Shown: piece after piece, positions 34,117-46,400 of the stretch
How positions within the stretch are numbered: position 1 is the stretch's first letter
How the letters are laid out: each line of letters begins with the position of its first letter
Assembly (NCBI RefSeq): GCF_029168945.1
Contig: NC_083602.1
Coordinates: 66,670,600-66,734,599 of the forward strand
Length of the DNA stretch: 64,000 nt
From: Cannabis sativa
Lineage: Eukaryota > Streptophyta > Magnoliopsida > Rosales > Cannabaceae
Direction: 5' to 3'
Program-made: the position numbers and the translations under genes
Notes under the pieces: model-generated
Told to the model about the DNA's origin: nothing
What the model saw: the letters and a program-made list of their open reading frames with translations, nothing else
Database searches by the model: none

Positions 34117-37100
34117 TGTGAGTCTTCAGTGTTGCTTTCTTGGTCACTATCTTTGGAAGACTCATAAGATACATCTTTACTGCTAATCCCTTATTCTTGA
34201 TAATTGTTTGAAACAGAGGGAGAATCTTAATCACTACCCCCTTTCCCGAGTCGTCATGGGAAGTAGGAGGAGATTCTTCATCACTAACTTCTTTCTCGAG
34301 ATCTTCTTGAGAAATACTAGGGGACTCGCCATCACTATCTCCTTGCTCGAGTTCATCTTGCCAAATAGAAGAGGAGTCTATTTTAGTGGAGGCATAAGTT
34401 GTTAATTCTCCTTCACCTTCCTAGTTAATGTATTTTTTAGACTCAAGAAATAAATAAGCAGTGCAATCAGTTGCTTCTGGTTGAGCAACTCCTTTGACCT
34501 TCTTGAAGGCTTCTTCGAGCTTGATTAAACTACCTACTCTATCTAGAAGCTCTTGAATGGTGTATATTGGTTTGAGCTTCAAATCTTTATAGAAGGGACT
34601 CATTACTGTTAGTCCAATTTTTTGGAAATTATTTTACCAGGATCTTAGATCTACTCACAAGTATGTTGATTAACACCCTAAATATGAACTTTCTAAAACG
34701 ATGAAATAAACACATATAAAGTTTAGTAAACCTTACATTGGGTGCAGCGGAATAATATGACTCCTTCCGTTCAGATCTCTAACCCTTGTATCCTTTCTAT
34801 AGCAGAGTATTATCAAGATCTGAACCTGGATCTCTTTCTCTGATTCTTTAGTGCTGAAACTCCTTCTTGCTGAAAGTCTTTCTTCACGATCTTCCTCACT
34901 ATGATTGAGGTATCACTTGCTGTGTGTGGGCACTACTCTAATCACTAAGTATTTCGAAATCTTAAGGAAGAAGAGAGAGAGAGAGTGGGCGGCCAGGTAT
35001 AGAGAGAGAGGCTCAGGTTTTTCTGAAAGAAAAGTGTAATTTTCCTGAAGCCTTCACTATCTATTTATAGCATTCCAGTAGGGTTAGGTTTGAATTATTT
35101 GACATTAAAATAATGAAAATATCAGAGGTAAAACCCTACAAAAGTGGCCGGCCCCATACAGTATGGATTTGGGCCTCACTTTTGCAATTTTGCGGTTTTA
35201 TCTTTTCTACATCTGATTTTCTCAAAAACGCCAATTTTCTAATTCAACCATTTAAATGCCAATTCTAACTATTTAATAACTATAAATAATTATTAAATAA
35301 TATTGTCATTTATCATATTTATTAATTGAACCATACAAAGTATCATAATTAACAAATATGCATCTAAAACTCTTTCTTTACAATTTCGCCCTTACTTAGT
35401 GAAAAATTCACAAATAGACATAGTCTAATTTGAGAATTATAATTGATTAATCAAAACCAATTATATGAGTCTTACAAGCAATATTATCTCAACTAGTGGG
35501 GGGACCATGGGTCTATATAACCGAGCTTCCAATAAGCAGATCAAGAATTTATAACCTAAATTCACTGACTTATTAATTCTTCGTTGAATCCACGCATAGA
35601 ACTTAGAATTGCACTCTCAGTATATAGAATGCTCTATATGTTCCACCATATAGACCCATCATTAGTTATCCATTGTTATAATCCTAATTTGATCAATGAT
35701 CCTCTATATGAATGATCTACACTGTAAAGGGATTAGATTATCGTTACACCCCACAATGTATTTTATCCTTAAAACACTTAACCCTGTATAAATGATATTT
35801 CAGCTTATGTGAAATGAGTATTCCACCATTTATTTTTTGTTTGGTCAAGCTCGAAGGAGATCATCCTTTACTTACTATTCGCCAGATAGAAGCTATAGAT
35901 TCTATGTTTATGTTAGCGCTCCCACTCAATTGCACTACCGTGTTCCCAAAATGTACGTATCACCCTGACCCAAAAGTAGTCTTAACTAACAAATCAAAGA
36001 ACACGAATATCCTCTTGAGATTGAGCTTAATCATAACAGGATTAAGATCATTTGATCTAGGATCAACTAGGCGATATTGACTTGAATAGATATTACGGTA
36101 AGTTTAATAAATCTAAGTCAAAGTTCAATATCGGTCCCTTCCGATGCATACTCCATGCATCCAACCTGAGCTTTACTTTAACCAATGCTCTGGAAAGAAC
36201 ATATCATTTCTCCAAATGCAAGTAAACTCTGTTGTAGATTATCATATCAGTAAAACCCTGTGTCTGATAAATCTAGGAAACTTTATTCACATAGTCATGT
36301 TTACTTTCCAAAGTGTTGACAACACAATAAACAGGATCAAGTATGTGAAAAGGGTTTCAGATGAATTCATACATTATGTACATATAATCATGAAATAAAA
36401 TCATGTGAACCATGCAACATTAAATGTTATTTCTGATCTATATTAATAAGTAAATCTAATTATATTGAAATGAGTTTTATTTAGGGCATAAAACCCAACA
36501 CAATTTTCATTGCCATGACCTTAGCATCTTCACTGAGTGTCTTTCTGGATGGTGGCCTCTAAGACTCATTGAAGGTAATCCTTTAGAGGTTCATCTTCTT
36601 GTTACTTAATGCAAACTAAATCATTAGGCTTGATTGATCTGTGCCTTGATGGAGAGAATTGGTCATAGAATGCTCTCTTGAGCATCTCTGAAGAATTGAT
36701 AGATCCCGAGGAAAGCTTGAGATACCACCGATGTGCATCTTCTAATAGCGTGGTTGGAAAGACTCAACAATGAGAATCATCCCGAATGCCTTGCATGTCA
36801 GTTTGTACTTCAAAGTTGTAGATGTTAGAGAGAGGGTCTTCTTTGCCAGTGTATGGATGCCACACTGATTTCTGAACTTTGAGGGGATCTCCAAAGCCTT
36901 GATTCAATTCAAGAGAGGAGAAAACTACTCTCAATCTAACTCCTACTCTATTGTCTTTGGAGTAGTGATACCCTTAACCAAAGAGGCAAGGGTGTCAAAT
37001 TTAGCCTTACACACTCTTGTGATGTGTGTATCAGCTGGCCACTTCCTATCGATGTTGTTATGTAGGCTCTTTTATCTTCCAAGTCGATCAAAGGCATTGA

Positions 37101-37320
37101 TTAACCTACGCCTTGTGGTTAGTTCATAGTCGTGTGGGCTTGTTGATAACTGGAGGGATTAATCTTGTATGCCAATAGAGTCGTCTCTAGAGTATTTGCT
37201 CCGTGAGCAGCTGCTCGTAGTATTACACCGACTATTCCTTCAAAATAGTCTTCCTCAGAGTGACATGTGTGGAGGAGTTGGACCGATTGTTGAGGTTTAA
37301 TATGTATCCATGCACCCATG
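34117..37320 (-). pseudogene. Ty3-type gag, interrupted by a solo copia LTR
   Basis: Right part (36900-36501, minus) reads SVWHPYTGKEDPLSNIYNFE, DAHRWYLKLSSGSINSSEML, KRAFYDQFSPSRHRSIKP and DEPLKDYLQ, the capsid core of a plant Ty3 gag. Left part (34603-34421) continues with MSPFYKDLKLKPIYTIQELL and GSLIKLEEAFKKVKG, then an acidic stretch with QEDLEKEVSDEESP (about 34270). The two halves were split by the solo LTR at 34620-36500. Stops and small indels make it non-functional. No zinc knuckle or protease was found. Confidence 0.7.
34620..36500 (-). mobile_element. Solo copia LTR, 1881 bp, TSD CAATT
   Basis: Same family as 23691-25591, reversed: left end TTTTGGAAATTATTTTACC (one base from TGTTGG), right end AAAACCCAACA. 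Perfect direct repeat CAATT outside both ends (34615-34619 and 36501-36505). Contains the family landmarks ACATTGGGTGCAGCGGAATA and GATTGAGGTATCACTTG. It sits inside a minus-strand gag pseudogene. Confidence 0.9.
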
Positions 37321-37989
37321 GGAAGTATTCGTACTGTTGGTCGTCAAGACCTCACGCGAAGTACCTACAGCAAGCACCTCGTTCATCACAAAAGTATTTT
37401 TGAGTGTAGAGTAGTTCATTGATCTTCACTCTCTGAATCTCATACTCTTCAATTTCGTGGTAGAGCTTTTGGGGGTCTTCCTCTAAGTCTAACTACAGGT
37501 CCCTTTCCCTTTGTAGGGTCACAGGGTGGTCTAGAGTCATTAGACTTGTGAAGAGAATCCGATGGAGGGGATTGGTTTCCTGTATTTTTTTGAATTTCTT
37601 CGAATAGAATTACAATTGGTCCTATCAACTACGTGTGGTGAACCTATAGGCCTATGATCTCGAGTTTGAGTCCTTTTGGATGCTCACTCATTGCTTGTTT
37701 TCGTAACAGGTGCTTGCTTCATATTAGGCAAAGATCCCATAGATCCACGTTTTTTAGTCTGAGTCCTTTCGGTCGCTCGCTCGTAGTCTGCTTCCTTATG
37801 GGGAATCTTAGTGCTTGCTATTTGCTGAGTAGTGGCATGGATACTAGGACTAGTAGTGTTACTTTACATTTTCATTGTTGATTTCTTGCTTGCACTTATG
37901 AATTCCTTTTGAAACAAAGTTCTTGGTAGAGGAATCGAGTTATAATTGGGGAACTCGAGTTATTGCTCTCGATGAAAGCATCGAAAATA
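37321..37989 (-). other. Leader region of the interrupted Ty3 element
   Basis: No confident coding match. The minus strand at about 37990-37960 reads GATGCTTTCATCGAGAGC, close to the GGTGCTTTCATTGAGAG phrase that precedes gag in related plant Ty3 elements (also at 29073), so this is probably leader plus gag N-terminus. Confidence 0.45.
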
Positions 37990-39325
37990 TTAACACTAAA
38001 GAGTTGCCAATATCAGCTCGCTAGATTGACGAGATAATTAATAAGTTTAAGTAAATAATTTAGAGAGACAAATTTATAGTAGTTCACTCCCCATGTCGCG
38101 ATGGTAATGGAGCTACGTCTACTTTGAGTTTTTATTTTTCACGAGAATTACAAAAAAAAAGGCTAAGTGTTTAAGCTCTAGTTTCTAGAGAGAGTAACTA
38201 GAGGGAGATGCTCACTAGATGGTATTATAGAAATAGGCTAAGTCTCAGAAGCTCCAATTTATAGAGAGAGAAGCTTTGACCTTGTGGGTTGTTTTATAAA
38301 CGTGAAAAATGAGCTAAGAGAGCTCTCCTTTTATAGGTGAAGGAGGCCCACAAAAATAGGGGAAAATAAAAATGAGATGTTTTTGACCGTTGATGATGAT
38401 CTAACGATAAAAATTGGCTCTTCGTGGTGATGGCCATTTTTGGAGCCCAGCAGGTCTCATTGAGGGTAACTCATAGCTTATTTTCGTAACTCCCTTGGGG
38501 GTAAATTTTGACGACGATAGCTTCAGAACTAAATTTGCAAAGTGAGACATGACTTTATAGAGCATTGAATTAGCTTCGAAATGCAAGTTGAATCGTATAA
38601 ATCAGATCAAAATTGAGTGTGTTATGATTGTTTTACTGAAGGCAGTTCATGACCCAACAGCGCCCAGGTTGATATATGACATCAACCTGGACACTTGGTA
38701 AGTGTAAAACATCCAAGGGATGTACTTTAAGATTCCTAAGGGATATTTTACATCACTTAGTCAGTTTTTATATTTTTTTGCGAAGGTGGTCACTTGTTCT
38801 CAAAGATGTTGCTATTTTGCAAAAATGAGAGACTCGAAATTCTTAATTTTTGGTGAGCTGGAAATGAGAAATGTAGTTGAGAATTTGAATTTTGTGACTT
38901 CATAGATCTTTTTCATTGTAAAAAACTAGATGGACGGTCAAAATAAAATCATATTCGGATAAACAAAACCCAGCGCACTAGGCTATATGTCAACTTGGGC
39001 GATGGGTATTTACTCCCGAGCTCCCAAGATTTCGTTTTTCATAGTTCTAAGGCTTTTGAACTTGAGGAAGAGATCTCCTGCCCTGTTATTGAACATTCCA
39101 AATTCAATGGTCGTATCAAATTTGGCATTTGAGCAATTAAAGGCAGCGTTCGAGGCTGAGTGTGAATGTAACGTCCCCGCTTCAAGCCTCCATTGGGTCC
39201 TTACACCCACGGAATGAATGGCTCTTATACACGAGTACGCCACTCTGGCTGCTTCCTGGACTGATGACTGACCCTACAGACCAACACAAGTGTTTCCAGC
39301 GTGCTTTGTCCTCACTCACACGCAT

Positions 39326-39435
39326 CCTGGGAAAAGTTCCCAGGAGGTCACCCATCCTTGAGATTGCTTCAGGCCAAGCACGCTTAACTGTGGAGTTCTT
39401 TCGAGATGGGCTACCGAAAAACAAGATGCACCTTG
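39326..39435 (-). repeat. 5S rRNA-derived segment in the 3' LTR of Cassandra
   Basis: Minus strand contains AAGGATGGGTGACCTCCTGG, essentially the box C region of 5S rRNA, and CAGTTAAGCGTGCTTGG, the box A region; the sequence between and beyond has diverged. A second copy is at +505 (39831-39940) in the other LTR. Not a functional 5S gene. Confidence 0.85.
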
Positions 39436-39656
39436 TTGACATAGGTAGTACCAATCAATCCATTTAAGCCCTCTTCAACTATGTAGTCTCATACCTACAC
39501 AGTGTCAGAATCATCCCACTTGACCTTCCCCAGGCGGTGTGGGATTGCACAGCTTACCCGGTGTTTCCCCTTACGGATCACGGGACTACTGACTGTCACA
39601 ATCACCCCCCTTACGGGGTCCGACGTCCTCGTCGACCACACTTTCGGCTGGGTCAA

Positions 39657-39669
39657 GGCTCTGATACCA
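39657..39669 (-). promoter_or_regulatory. Primer-binding site of Cassandra (initiator-Met tRNA)
   Basis: TGGTATCAGAGCC, complementary to the 3' end of plant initiator methionine tRNA. Confidence 0.9.
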
Positions 39670-41055
39670 TTTGTAACGTCCCCGCTTCAAGCCTCCATTG
39701 GGTCCTTACACCCACGGAATGAATGGCTCTTATACACGAGTACGCCACTCTGGCTGCTTCCTGGACTGATGACTGACCCTACAGACCAACACAAGTGTTT
39801 CCAGCGTGCTTTGTCCTCACTCACACGCATCCTGGGAAAAGTTCCCAGGAGGTCACCCATCCTTGAGATTGCTTCAGGCCAAGCACGCTTAACTGTGGAG
39901 TTCTTTCGAGATGGGCTACCGAAAAACAAGATGCACCTTGTTGACATAGGTAGTACCAATCAATCCATTTAAGCCCTCTTCAACTATGTAGTCTCATACC
40001 TACACAGTGTCAGAATCATCCCACTTGACCTTCCCCAGGCGGTGTGGGATTGCACAGCTTACCCGGTGTTTCCCCTTACGGATCACGGGACTACTGACTG
40101 TCACAGTCAACCTGGCCACCGAGCCCAACACCAGGTTAACTTGGGTGCTGGACCCTATTTCTAGGGGCTTAGGATTGTGGTTTTCTTCTTGTGTTTCCTT
40201 GAATCTTCAATATTTCTGATGAAGAAAAAATGCCAGAAAGACTTTTTGTTGAACTTGATCAAAAATAGTCCAAGTTGACAATATGTCAACCTGGGTGTTG
40301 GGCCCAACCCTAGTGCCAACCTGGGCACTGGGTCCCAACTTTGGCCTTTCAGAAATTTTGGTTGGTCCCCCAAAATAGTTGAATCTCAATATTTTTTGAA
40401 AATGGAAAAGATGCTAGAAAGAATTCTTGAAAAACTCCATTTGAAATGGTAGAGGTTGAGAGGTTCACAAAATGTCAACCTACGCGCAAGGCCAGCCCCC
40501 AAGTGTCAACCTGGCCACTAGGCCCTATTTTTAGTACCCAAGAATTGTTGTTTTTCCTCGAAAAGGACCTATTCCCCCATTTTTGATGAAGACAAAGAAT
40601 ATTCAAAAGTTAGATCTCCGATCTGATACTTGGAAGGAGCCCAGATTGACAGATTGTCAACCTGGGCAGGTGCTCGGGGCCCCGAGTGCTCAAAAATCAA
40701 CTTGCTTCGATTCTGATTCTAATGCCTCAAATATATTAGTGGTTTGTCTAGTTGATGTCTCAATGCAAGTTTTGTCCCTTTTGCACTAAGACGGTCCCAG
40801 AAATTGAAACCCTAGTTGAGGATGTCAACTTGGGCGTAGGGTAAAACTCTAGGTGCCCAGGTTGGCTTCTGGGTTGCAGGTTCATGTAATTTCAGCTCCC
40901 GAACATTGTATTAGATTGCTCCACATCTTCATGGTACAAAATATTGAAAGATAGTGAGTTGGATTCATGTTATTGAATTCTGAACTTCCATTCCAGAGTT
41001 CCCGAAGTCAACCTGGGTGTAGGGCAATGAACCCCTCCCAAGTTGACCTGCTATG

Positions 41056-42540
41056 ACTTGGAACTACTCAACTCTGAGATGTCATCTTTCTTGGCACGTG
41101 TCAAATATTAATGTCCACGTCATCAGAGCTACTCTTGGTGTAAACACCTTTCTTTCCATTCCCACCACTCTTCTCTCTAAATCTACTCATTTTTTCCCAT
41201 TACCTTCATCTTTAGAAACTCCTTTTCCCCTTTTATTATTCAAACCATTAATCTTAGAAGATTTAGAGCTTGAACTTCTTGTACACACCATTGCCACTAT
41301 AATCTCACATTAAATTCGAATCCTAACACAAACAATCCAACAACTAAAGAGAGAAAAAAAATGGAACCCTAAGAGAGCAAAACCCACACATTTTAAACCT
41401 AACAGAGCACCCACAAAGAAGGAAAAGAAAATGAAAAAGGAAACTAAAAAAAATTATAAGAATAAAAAGGAAAAATAATGTTTTCACTTTCCTTTCGTAT
41501 ATACGTGTAAAAAAAATTGAAAATATTTGGACTTTTTTTTTTTTTTCAAAATTTGGTCTTGCTAGATAATTCTCAAAATTTTATGTGAAAATTACATCAA
41601 ATATGGGATTTTATAAAAAAGTTACAAAAATATGACATTTATAGGTTTGCCACTCTTTTATGGTATTTTTTTACATTTAAGATTTTTTATGGTATTTGAT
41701 ATGCCATAATATCCAAACCCATATTTCATGTTTACGCTTATAGCTTAATTATTTTTATTTATTTTTTTTTTAGTTTATTTTACATTTATATTTTAGGGTT
41801 TCTTTCTATTTGAAAAATTTACACCAAATACTAACTTTTTTTTTTCAAACATTACATTTATAATTTGACAAGAAAATTTTTACATTTATACTTTTCTTAA
41901 TTTTTTTTTTCTTTTTTTACTGTTTTTTTACTTATTAAAGCTTCAAAACAAAAACTTTTTTTTTTTTGTCTTTTTATATATTTTTTAGTCAATTTTGACT
42001 CTTTTTTTTCTTTTCATTTTTTAGGTGAGTTGCTTACTTTTTTTTTTCTTTCTATCTCTTCTCTCTCTATTTTTCTTTTTTCTTTTTAATTTCTCTTTGT
42101 GTCTCTCTCTTTTTTATTTTTTTTTTATCTTCGTATATATATAAATATATATAATAAATGTACATTTTTATATCTCATTTTTTTAATATTTTTTTTCTCT
42201 CTTACAAAAAAATTAAAAGCACTCATCCTATATTTTTCTATCTTTAACATGATTAATAAAAATTGTATATATATTTTTTTTTTGGATATTTTGTAGTTTA
42301 TTTAGAGTTAATTTATGAATGATTTGTTTATATTAACAAGATTGATGTCTTGATATTTTTTCTTTTAATTTATAGTTGCCTTATAACAAGATTTTCTATA
42401 ATATAAGATTGAATATTATAATTACAATACTTAGTTTAATTTTTGTGTTTTTTTGAGCACCTCTATTTTACTGTATTGGTGTTGCTTTATTTTTTGTTAT
42501 GTTTTGTCTTTTTTTTTTTTAATTATTTTAAGTTTTCATA
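41056..42540. other. Non-coding, A/T-homopolymer-rich
   Basis: 41056-41480 is of mixed composition with no convincing frame; after 41500 long T-runs dominate. Nothing recognised. Confidence 0.4.
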
Positions 42541-42549
42541 TTATCTTTT

Positions 42550-44420
42550 TATAGAGTCAAAACTAAATTTATAAGTTTTTATGAGTTCTATTTACACCCA
42601 ATAAAATGATAAGTACACCCTATTAGAAAAACACTTATATAATTTTAAAAATTATTCTTAATATATTTTTAAAATATTTTTCTCGCATTATTTTATGTTA
42701 ATTTCAATACTTATTTTGATTTTATTTTCATTTTTTTTAATTTTTTCAAAGAAAATTTATATAATTTTTTGTCATAATATTTAAAATATAATTTATTTCT
42801 ATTTTAATAGGTTATATTTTTTTTAAGAATATGAATTAGAAAAAACGTTAAAAAAAACTTAGTACAATTAAATATATACATTTTATATAAAATAAAAATT
42901 ATTAAAATAGGGTGTCTTTAAAAGTTTTTGGGGGTGAAGATAATTTTTTTTATAGGGTCGAGACTAGTTTCATAAAATTTATATGATTTCTTTATATAGG
43001 GTCGAAACTGGTTTCACAGGTTTTGAGGGGTTTGTAATGGAATTGCTTCATTTTATGATATTTTTTTTTTATTTTAAGTTTCTTTATATTATTTTTTTTT
43101 TCTAAATTTGAAACTGATTTTTACATTTATATTATGTTCTTAAATTATTGGTATGTGTTTTTTTTATTATTATTTTTGTTAGTGTTTTTTTTTTCTAAAT
43201 TATTGTTCGAAACTAGGTTACATATTTTGAGAGTTCTGTAATTGGGTTAATCTATTTTATCATGTTATTACAAATTTTTTATTGTAAGTTACTGTTTTAT
43301 TATTTTGTTTCTAGGTTCGAAACTTACACTTATATTTTGTTTTCAAATTATTGGTGTGCATAGTGTGTTGTTTTGATTATATTTGCGATTAGTTTTTTTT
43401 TTTTTTTGGTATTTTTGTGTGTGTTTTTCTTTTTTTCATTTTTCAATTGATTATCTGATGAAACTGGTTTCAGTTAACTTTATTGTTTAACATTTATTAT
43501 TTTTTATGATTTTTTATAGCGTCAAAATTGGTTTCACAGGTTTTAACTGTTCTGTAGTTTGGTTGCTCCATTTTTATGATTTTATTGTATATTTTTTAAT
43601 TTGTATAAAATCATTTTTATTATTGTATGATATTTGAACAACAGTTTTTGTTTTATTTTAAATAATCAGTTCCTCACCCATATATTATTTTATTATTTTC
43701 ATAACTGGTTATTTTAAGTAACGAGTTTTCATAACTGATTTTTTTTTTTTTTATTGTTATTCATAATTGAGTTTTAAGTTTTAATTTTTTTATTTGATTA
43801 TTTCAGAAAACTAGTTTTTACTTGTTTATTTTTATTTTGGTTATTTTATTAACTAGTTTCTCACATTCTACTGTTTTTTTTTTTCATGATTTTTATGCAT
43901 TTTGTCTTTAATTTTTTTTTTTCTCTCTTTCTTTGTTATATTTGTTGCATATTGTATGCTTAAATCAACTCTGGTTTTAGAGGAACTAAATAAAAAGATA
44001 AATGCCAAAATAAAAAATGAAGTTAAAAGTTTGGTTATTAGGTATTGTTATAAAATTTATAAGTTCGAAACTGGTTTTTAAATTTAGTATCGTTTATAAA
44101 AGTTTGGTTATTAAGCATTGTGTATTTTTCATTATGTTATTGATGAAACTATTTTTTGCCTCTTTTAATAAAATAACTAGATTCTTTTAATATTGATGAA
44201 ACTGGTTTTTAAAGTTAGTATCGTTTTTAGATTATAATTTTTTTCATTATCTTTTTGATGAAACTATTTTTTTTATTCTTCAAATGAAATTATTAGTTTT
44301 TTTCAATGTTGATGAAATTGATTTTTAAAGTTTGTATTATTTAGATTATAATTTTTTGTATTATTTTTTTTAAGGATGATGTTGATGAAATTAAACTTTT
44401 TTTCTGCTGCTTCTAATAAA
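42550..44420 (+). repeat. Degenerate repeat array with AAACTGGTTT modules
   Basis: Modules of the form GGGTCGAAACTGGTTTCACAGGTTTTGAG...GTAAT.GAATTGCTCCATTTTATGAT recur at about 42553, 42952, 42996, 43204 and 43517. A related shorter form, GATGAAACTGGTTTTTAAAGTTAGTATCGTTT, recurs at about 44067, 44196 and 44302. Spacing is irregular (44 to about 400 bp). Non-coding and T-rich. Confidence 0.55.
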
Positions 44421-46202
44421 ATAATTAGTTTTTAATAAAATAACAAAAAAAGAAAAGAGTAGTTTAGATAAAAAAAATAGGTTTAATTTCTGTAAAAAAA
44501 ATATTATCTACATTTGAGATCATTTTTTATTTATCTTAGTGTTTTATTTTTTAAAAAAAGGAAAAAAAATAAAAAAAACACACAAATTTAAAGTTTTTTA
44601 TGGCATTTCTGATGATTTTTTCTCATATATGTAAGTTTTTTTTTTTTTTAAAAAAAATGTCATATTTAGTATAATTAAGTTTTAATGCCATATATATCAA
44701 AACTTATCTTCATTTTCTCATATTTTTGGTAAATAGCCCAAATTTTATCTTATTTGTAAACATTAACGAGGAAATTAGACTCTATACCTTTTATATATTG
44801 TCCTCTTTTATTTTTATCCTTTTTTTTGAAAGTATCATTTTTACCTCTTTTTTAAAATACGTCACCTTAATATACTCTCCATGTGACTCCCTTATGTCAG
44901 GGTATTTTGGGTACAACACATATAAAAAAAAGGTATGTTTCAATTAAATATAAAATTAGAAGTAAATTTGGTTAATAGATAAATAAAAGAGGTATTTTTC
45001 AATAAACCCCAACATTAATCATAAATTTCTTTCTGGGCTAGGCTTGCTAGCCAGAATGACCCAAATTGGTGCCAGCCCACCTATCCTCGTGTTTTGGGTA
45101 GCAAAGAAAGAGCAAACAAAACACATGCATGTACAAAAATATTAATGGAAAAACAAATGTACGTAATTTTCAAGGTCAATCGTGTCGCATCAATTAGTTT
45201 AGATTAATATTTTAAATGGAATATGAAAACTGTTAGGTAAAGTACCGTAAAGCACTACTTCTTCTTTTCTTTATAACAAATTTTATTATTTATTGGCATT
45301 ATTTCACAAAAACATAAAAAAAAAAAAAAAATTTATAAAAATATTTTTTGTTATATTTTTTGTTGTTATTTTGATGTTATTTTTATGTAATTTTCTTGTT
45401 GATTTTATGTTGTTTTCGTGTTATTTCTTGAAAAACCGTAAAAATATAAAAAAATATTCTTTGAACGTAAAAATATAAATATTTTACAAAAATAGTGCCT
45501 TATGTAATTATTCTTTATTTATTTATGAAAATTGTATTTGCTTTTTCTTAAATTGCACCCCCTTTATTTATCTTTTTTTTTTTCCCTAATTTATATGTTG
45601 TTACAATAAAAATGAGTGGCTTATTGAATAATCTCACATAGTGATTAAATGTAAAATTATTAAACTATATATAAAAATCTAAACTATTTCACACATCACT
45701 AATTAATTGAGATGAGATCTTAATTTTTCTTATGATATATGTCAAAGTCACACATTGTGTGATAAATTGATTAAAGATTGATAAGTAAAAAATAATCATT
45801 AACTTAAGGGCCAGGTCAATATTAGATAACATAGTCATCCTAATTAATAAGGAATTTTTACAAAATTACTAGATTTTTAATGAAAATTTACAATTTTACT
45901 GTCACACAAAATTTTTTATACAGAAATACTATCTTTTTATAAAACAACCGTAAAACAACAAAATAGAACAATTAAAACAACAGTGAAACAACTAAAAAAC
46001 AACCGTGAAAACTTAACACAGTACACAGTATTAATTTTAATAAAAATTTCTCCTCATAATAAAAAAGTAAAAAAATTAAAAATTTCAGTATGTAGTGTAA
46101 AAATTGTGCAAATTAAAACAAAGGTTTTATCTTAATGAAAGTCATGTAACACATTGACATGCATTCATATATTATATATAGTGATATACGTACATGTGTA
46201 CG
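44421..46202. other. AT-rich non-coding stretch
   Basis: No gene. A run of AAACAACCGT-like words at 45945-46010 is the only local pattern noted. Confidence 0.4.
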
Positions 46203-46400
46203 CAGGGCCCGCCCTAAAATTTAGTGGGTTATAGGAAAAAAATTATTTTTGGACCTTTATTTAGAAAAAATGGTATTTTTCAAAATCAACAAAAAAAAAT
46301 TATATAATTTTAAAAGGGTAAAAGTTTTTTTGGGCCTCTGGACTAGGTGGGCCCTTGGCCTATGCCTAATCCGCCTATGCCCAGGGCCGGCCCGACCCTG
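46203..46400 (-). mobile_element. hAT-type MITE, copy 2 (198 bp)
   Basis: Ends CAGGGCCCGCCCT and GGCCCGACCCTG, with the GCATAGGCGGATTAGGCATAGGCC-type block (in two parts) near the right side, so it is reversed relative to copies 1 and 3. GTGTACGC and GTGTACGT flank AGGG...CCCT, matching at 7 of 8 bases. Confidence 0.8.

Larger units (their letters stand above)
39167..40105 (-). mobile_element. Complete Cassandra TRIM retrotransposon, 939 bp
   Basis: Two 434-bp LTRs (39167-39600 and 39672-40105), identical wherever I compared them, around a 71-bp interior. On the minus strand the LTR begins TGTGACAGTCAGTAG and ends GGGGACGTTACA. The primer-binding site TGGTATCAGAGCC (39669-39657) lies two bases inside the 5' LTR, and a purine tract AAGGGGGG precedes the 3' LTR. 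Flanks GTGAA and GTCAA agree at 4 of 5 bases. Each LTR contains 5S-rRNA-like sequence on the same strand, the defining mark of Cassandra. It codes for nothing and depends on other elements to move. LTR identity suggests a recent insertion. Confidence 0.93.
37990..41055 (-). mobile_element. LTR-like region with dispersed AACCTGGGC repeats
   Basis: On the minus strand the part next to 37990 has the GTAGACGTAGC and GTGAACTACTATAAATTTG phrases (38115-38075) that stand near R/U5 ends of plant Ty3 LTRs. Further right the sequence becomes an array of degenerate modules carrying GTCAACCTGGGC followed by a GGGCCC-like word at 38646, 38990, 40107, 40275, 40310, 40470, 40500, 40650, 40825 and 41010. The far end of the LTR is not defined, and the Cassandra element has inserted into it. 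Small open frames here are not genes. Confidence 0.4.

Noticed and set aside
39326..39435. 5S rRNA gene
   Set aside because: Only the box A and box C regions are 5S-like; the ends and middle are diverged and it sits inside an LTR.
39502..39972. 156-codon open frame at the Cassandra element
   Set aside because: It spans the interior and one LTR of a non-coding TRIM element and is duplicated by the other LTR.
38640..41055. CRISPR-like array
   Set aside because: Repeats are degenerate and irregularly spaced, and this is eukaryotic DNA.
42099..45478. Small hydrophobic open frames in the T-rich tract
   Set aside because: Phe/Ile/Leu-rich products of poly(T) DNA without start context or conservation.
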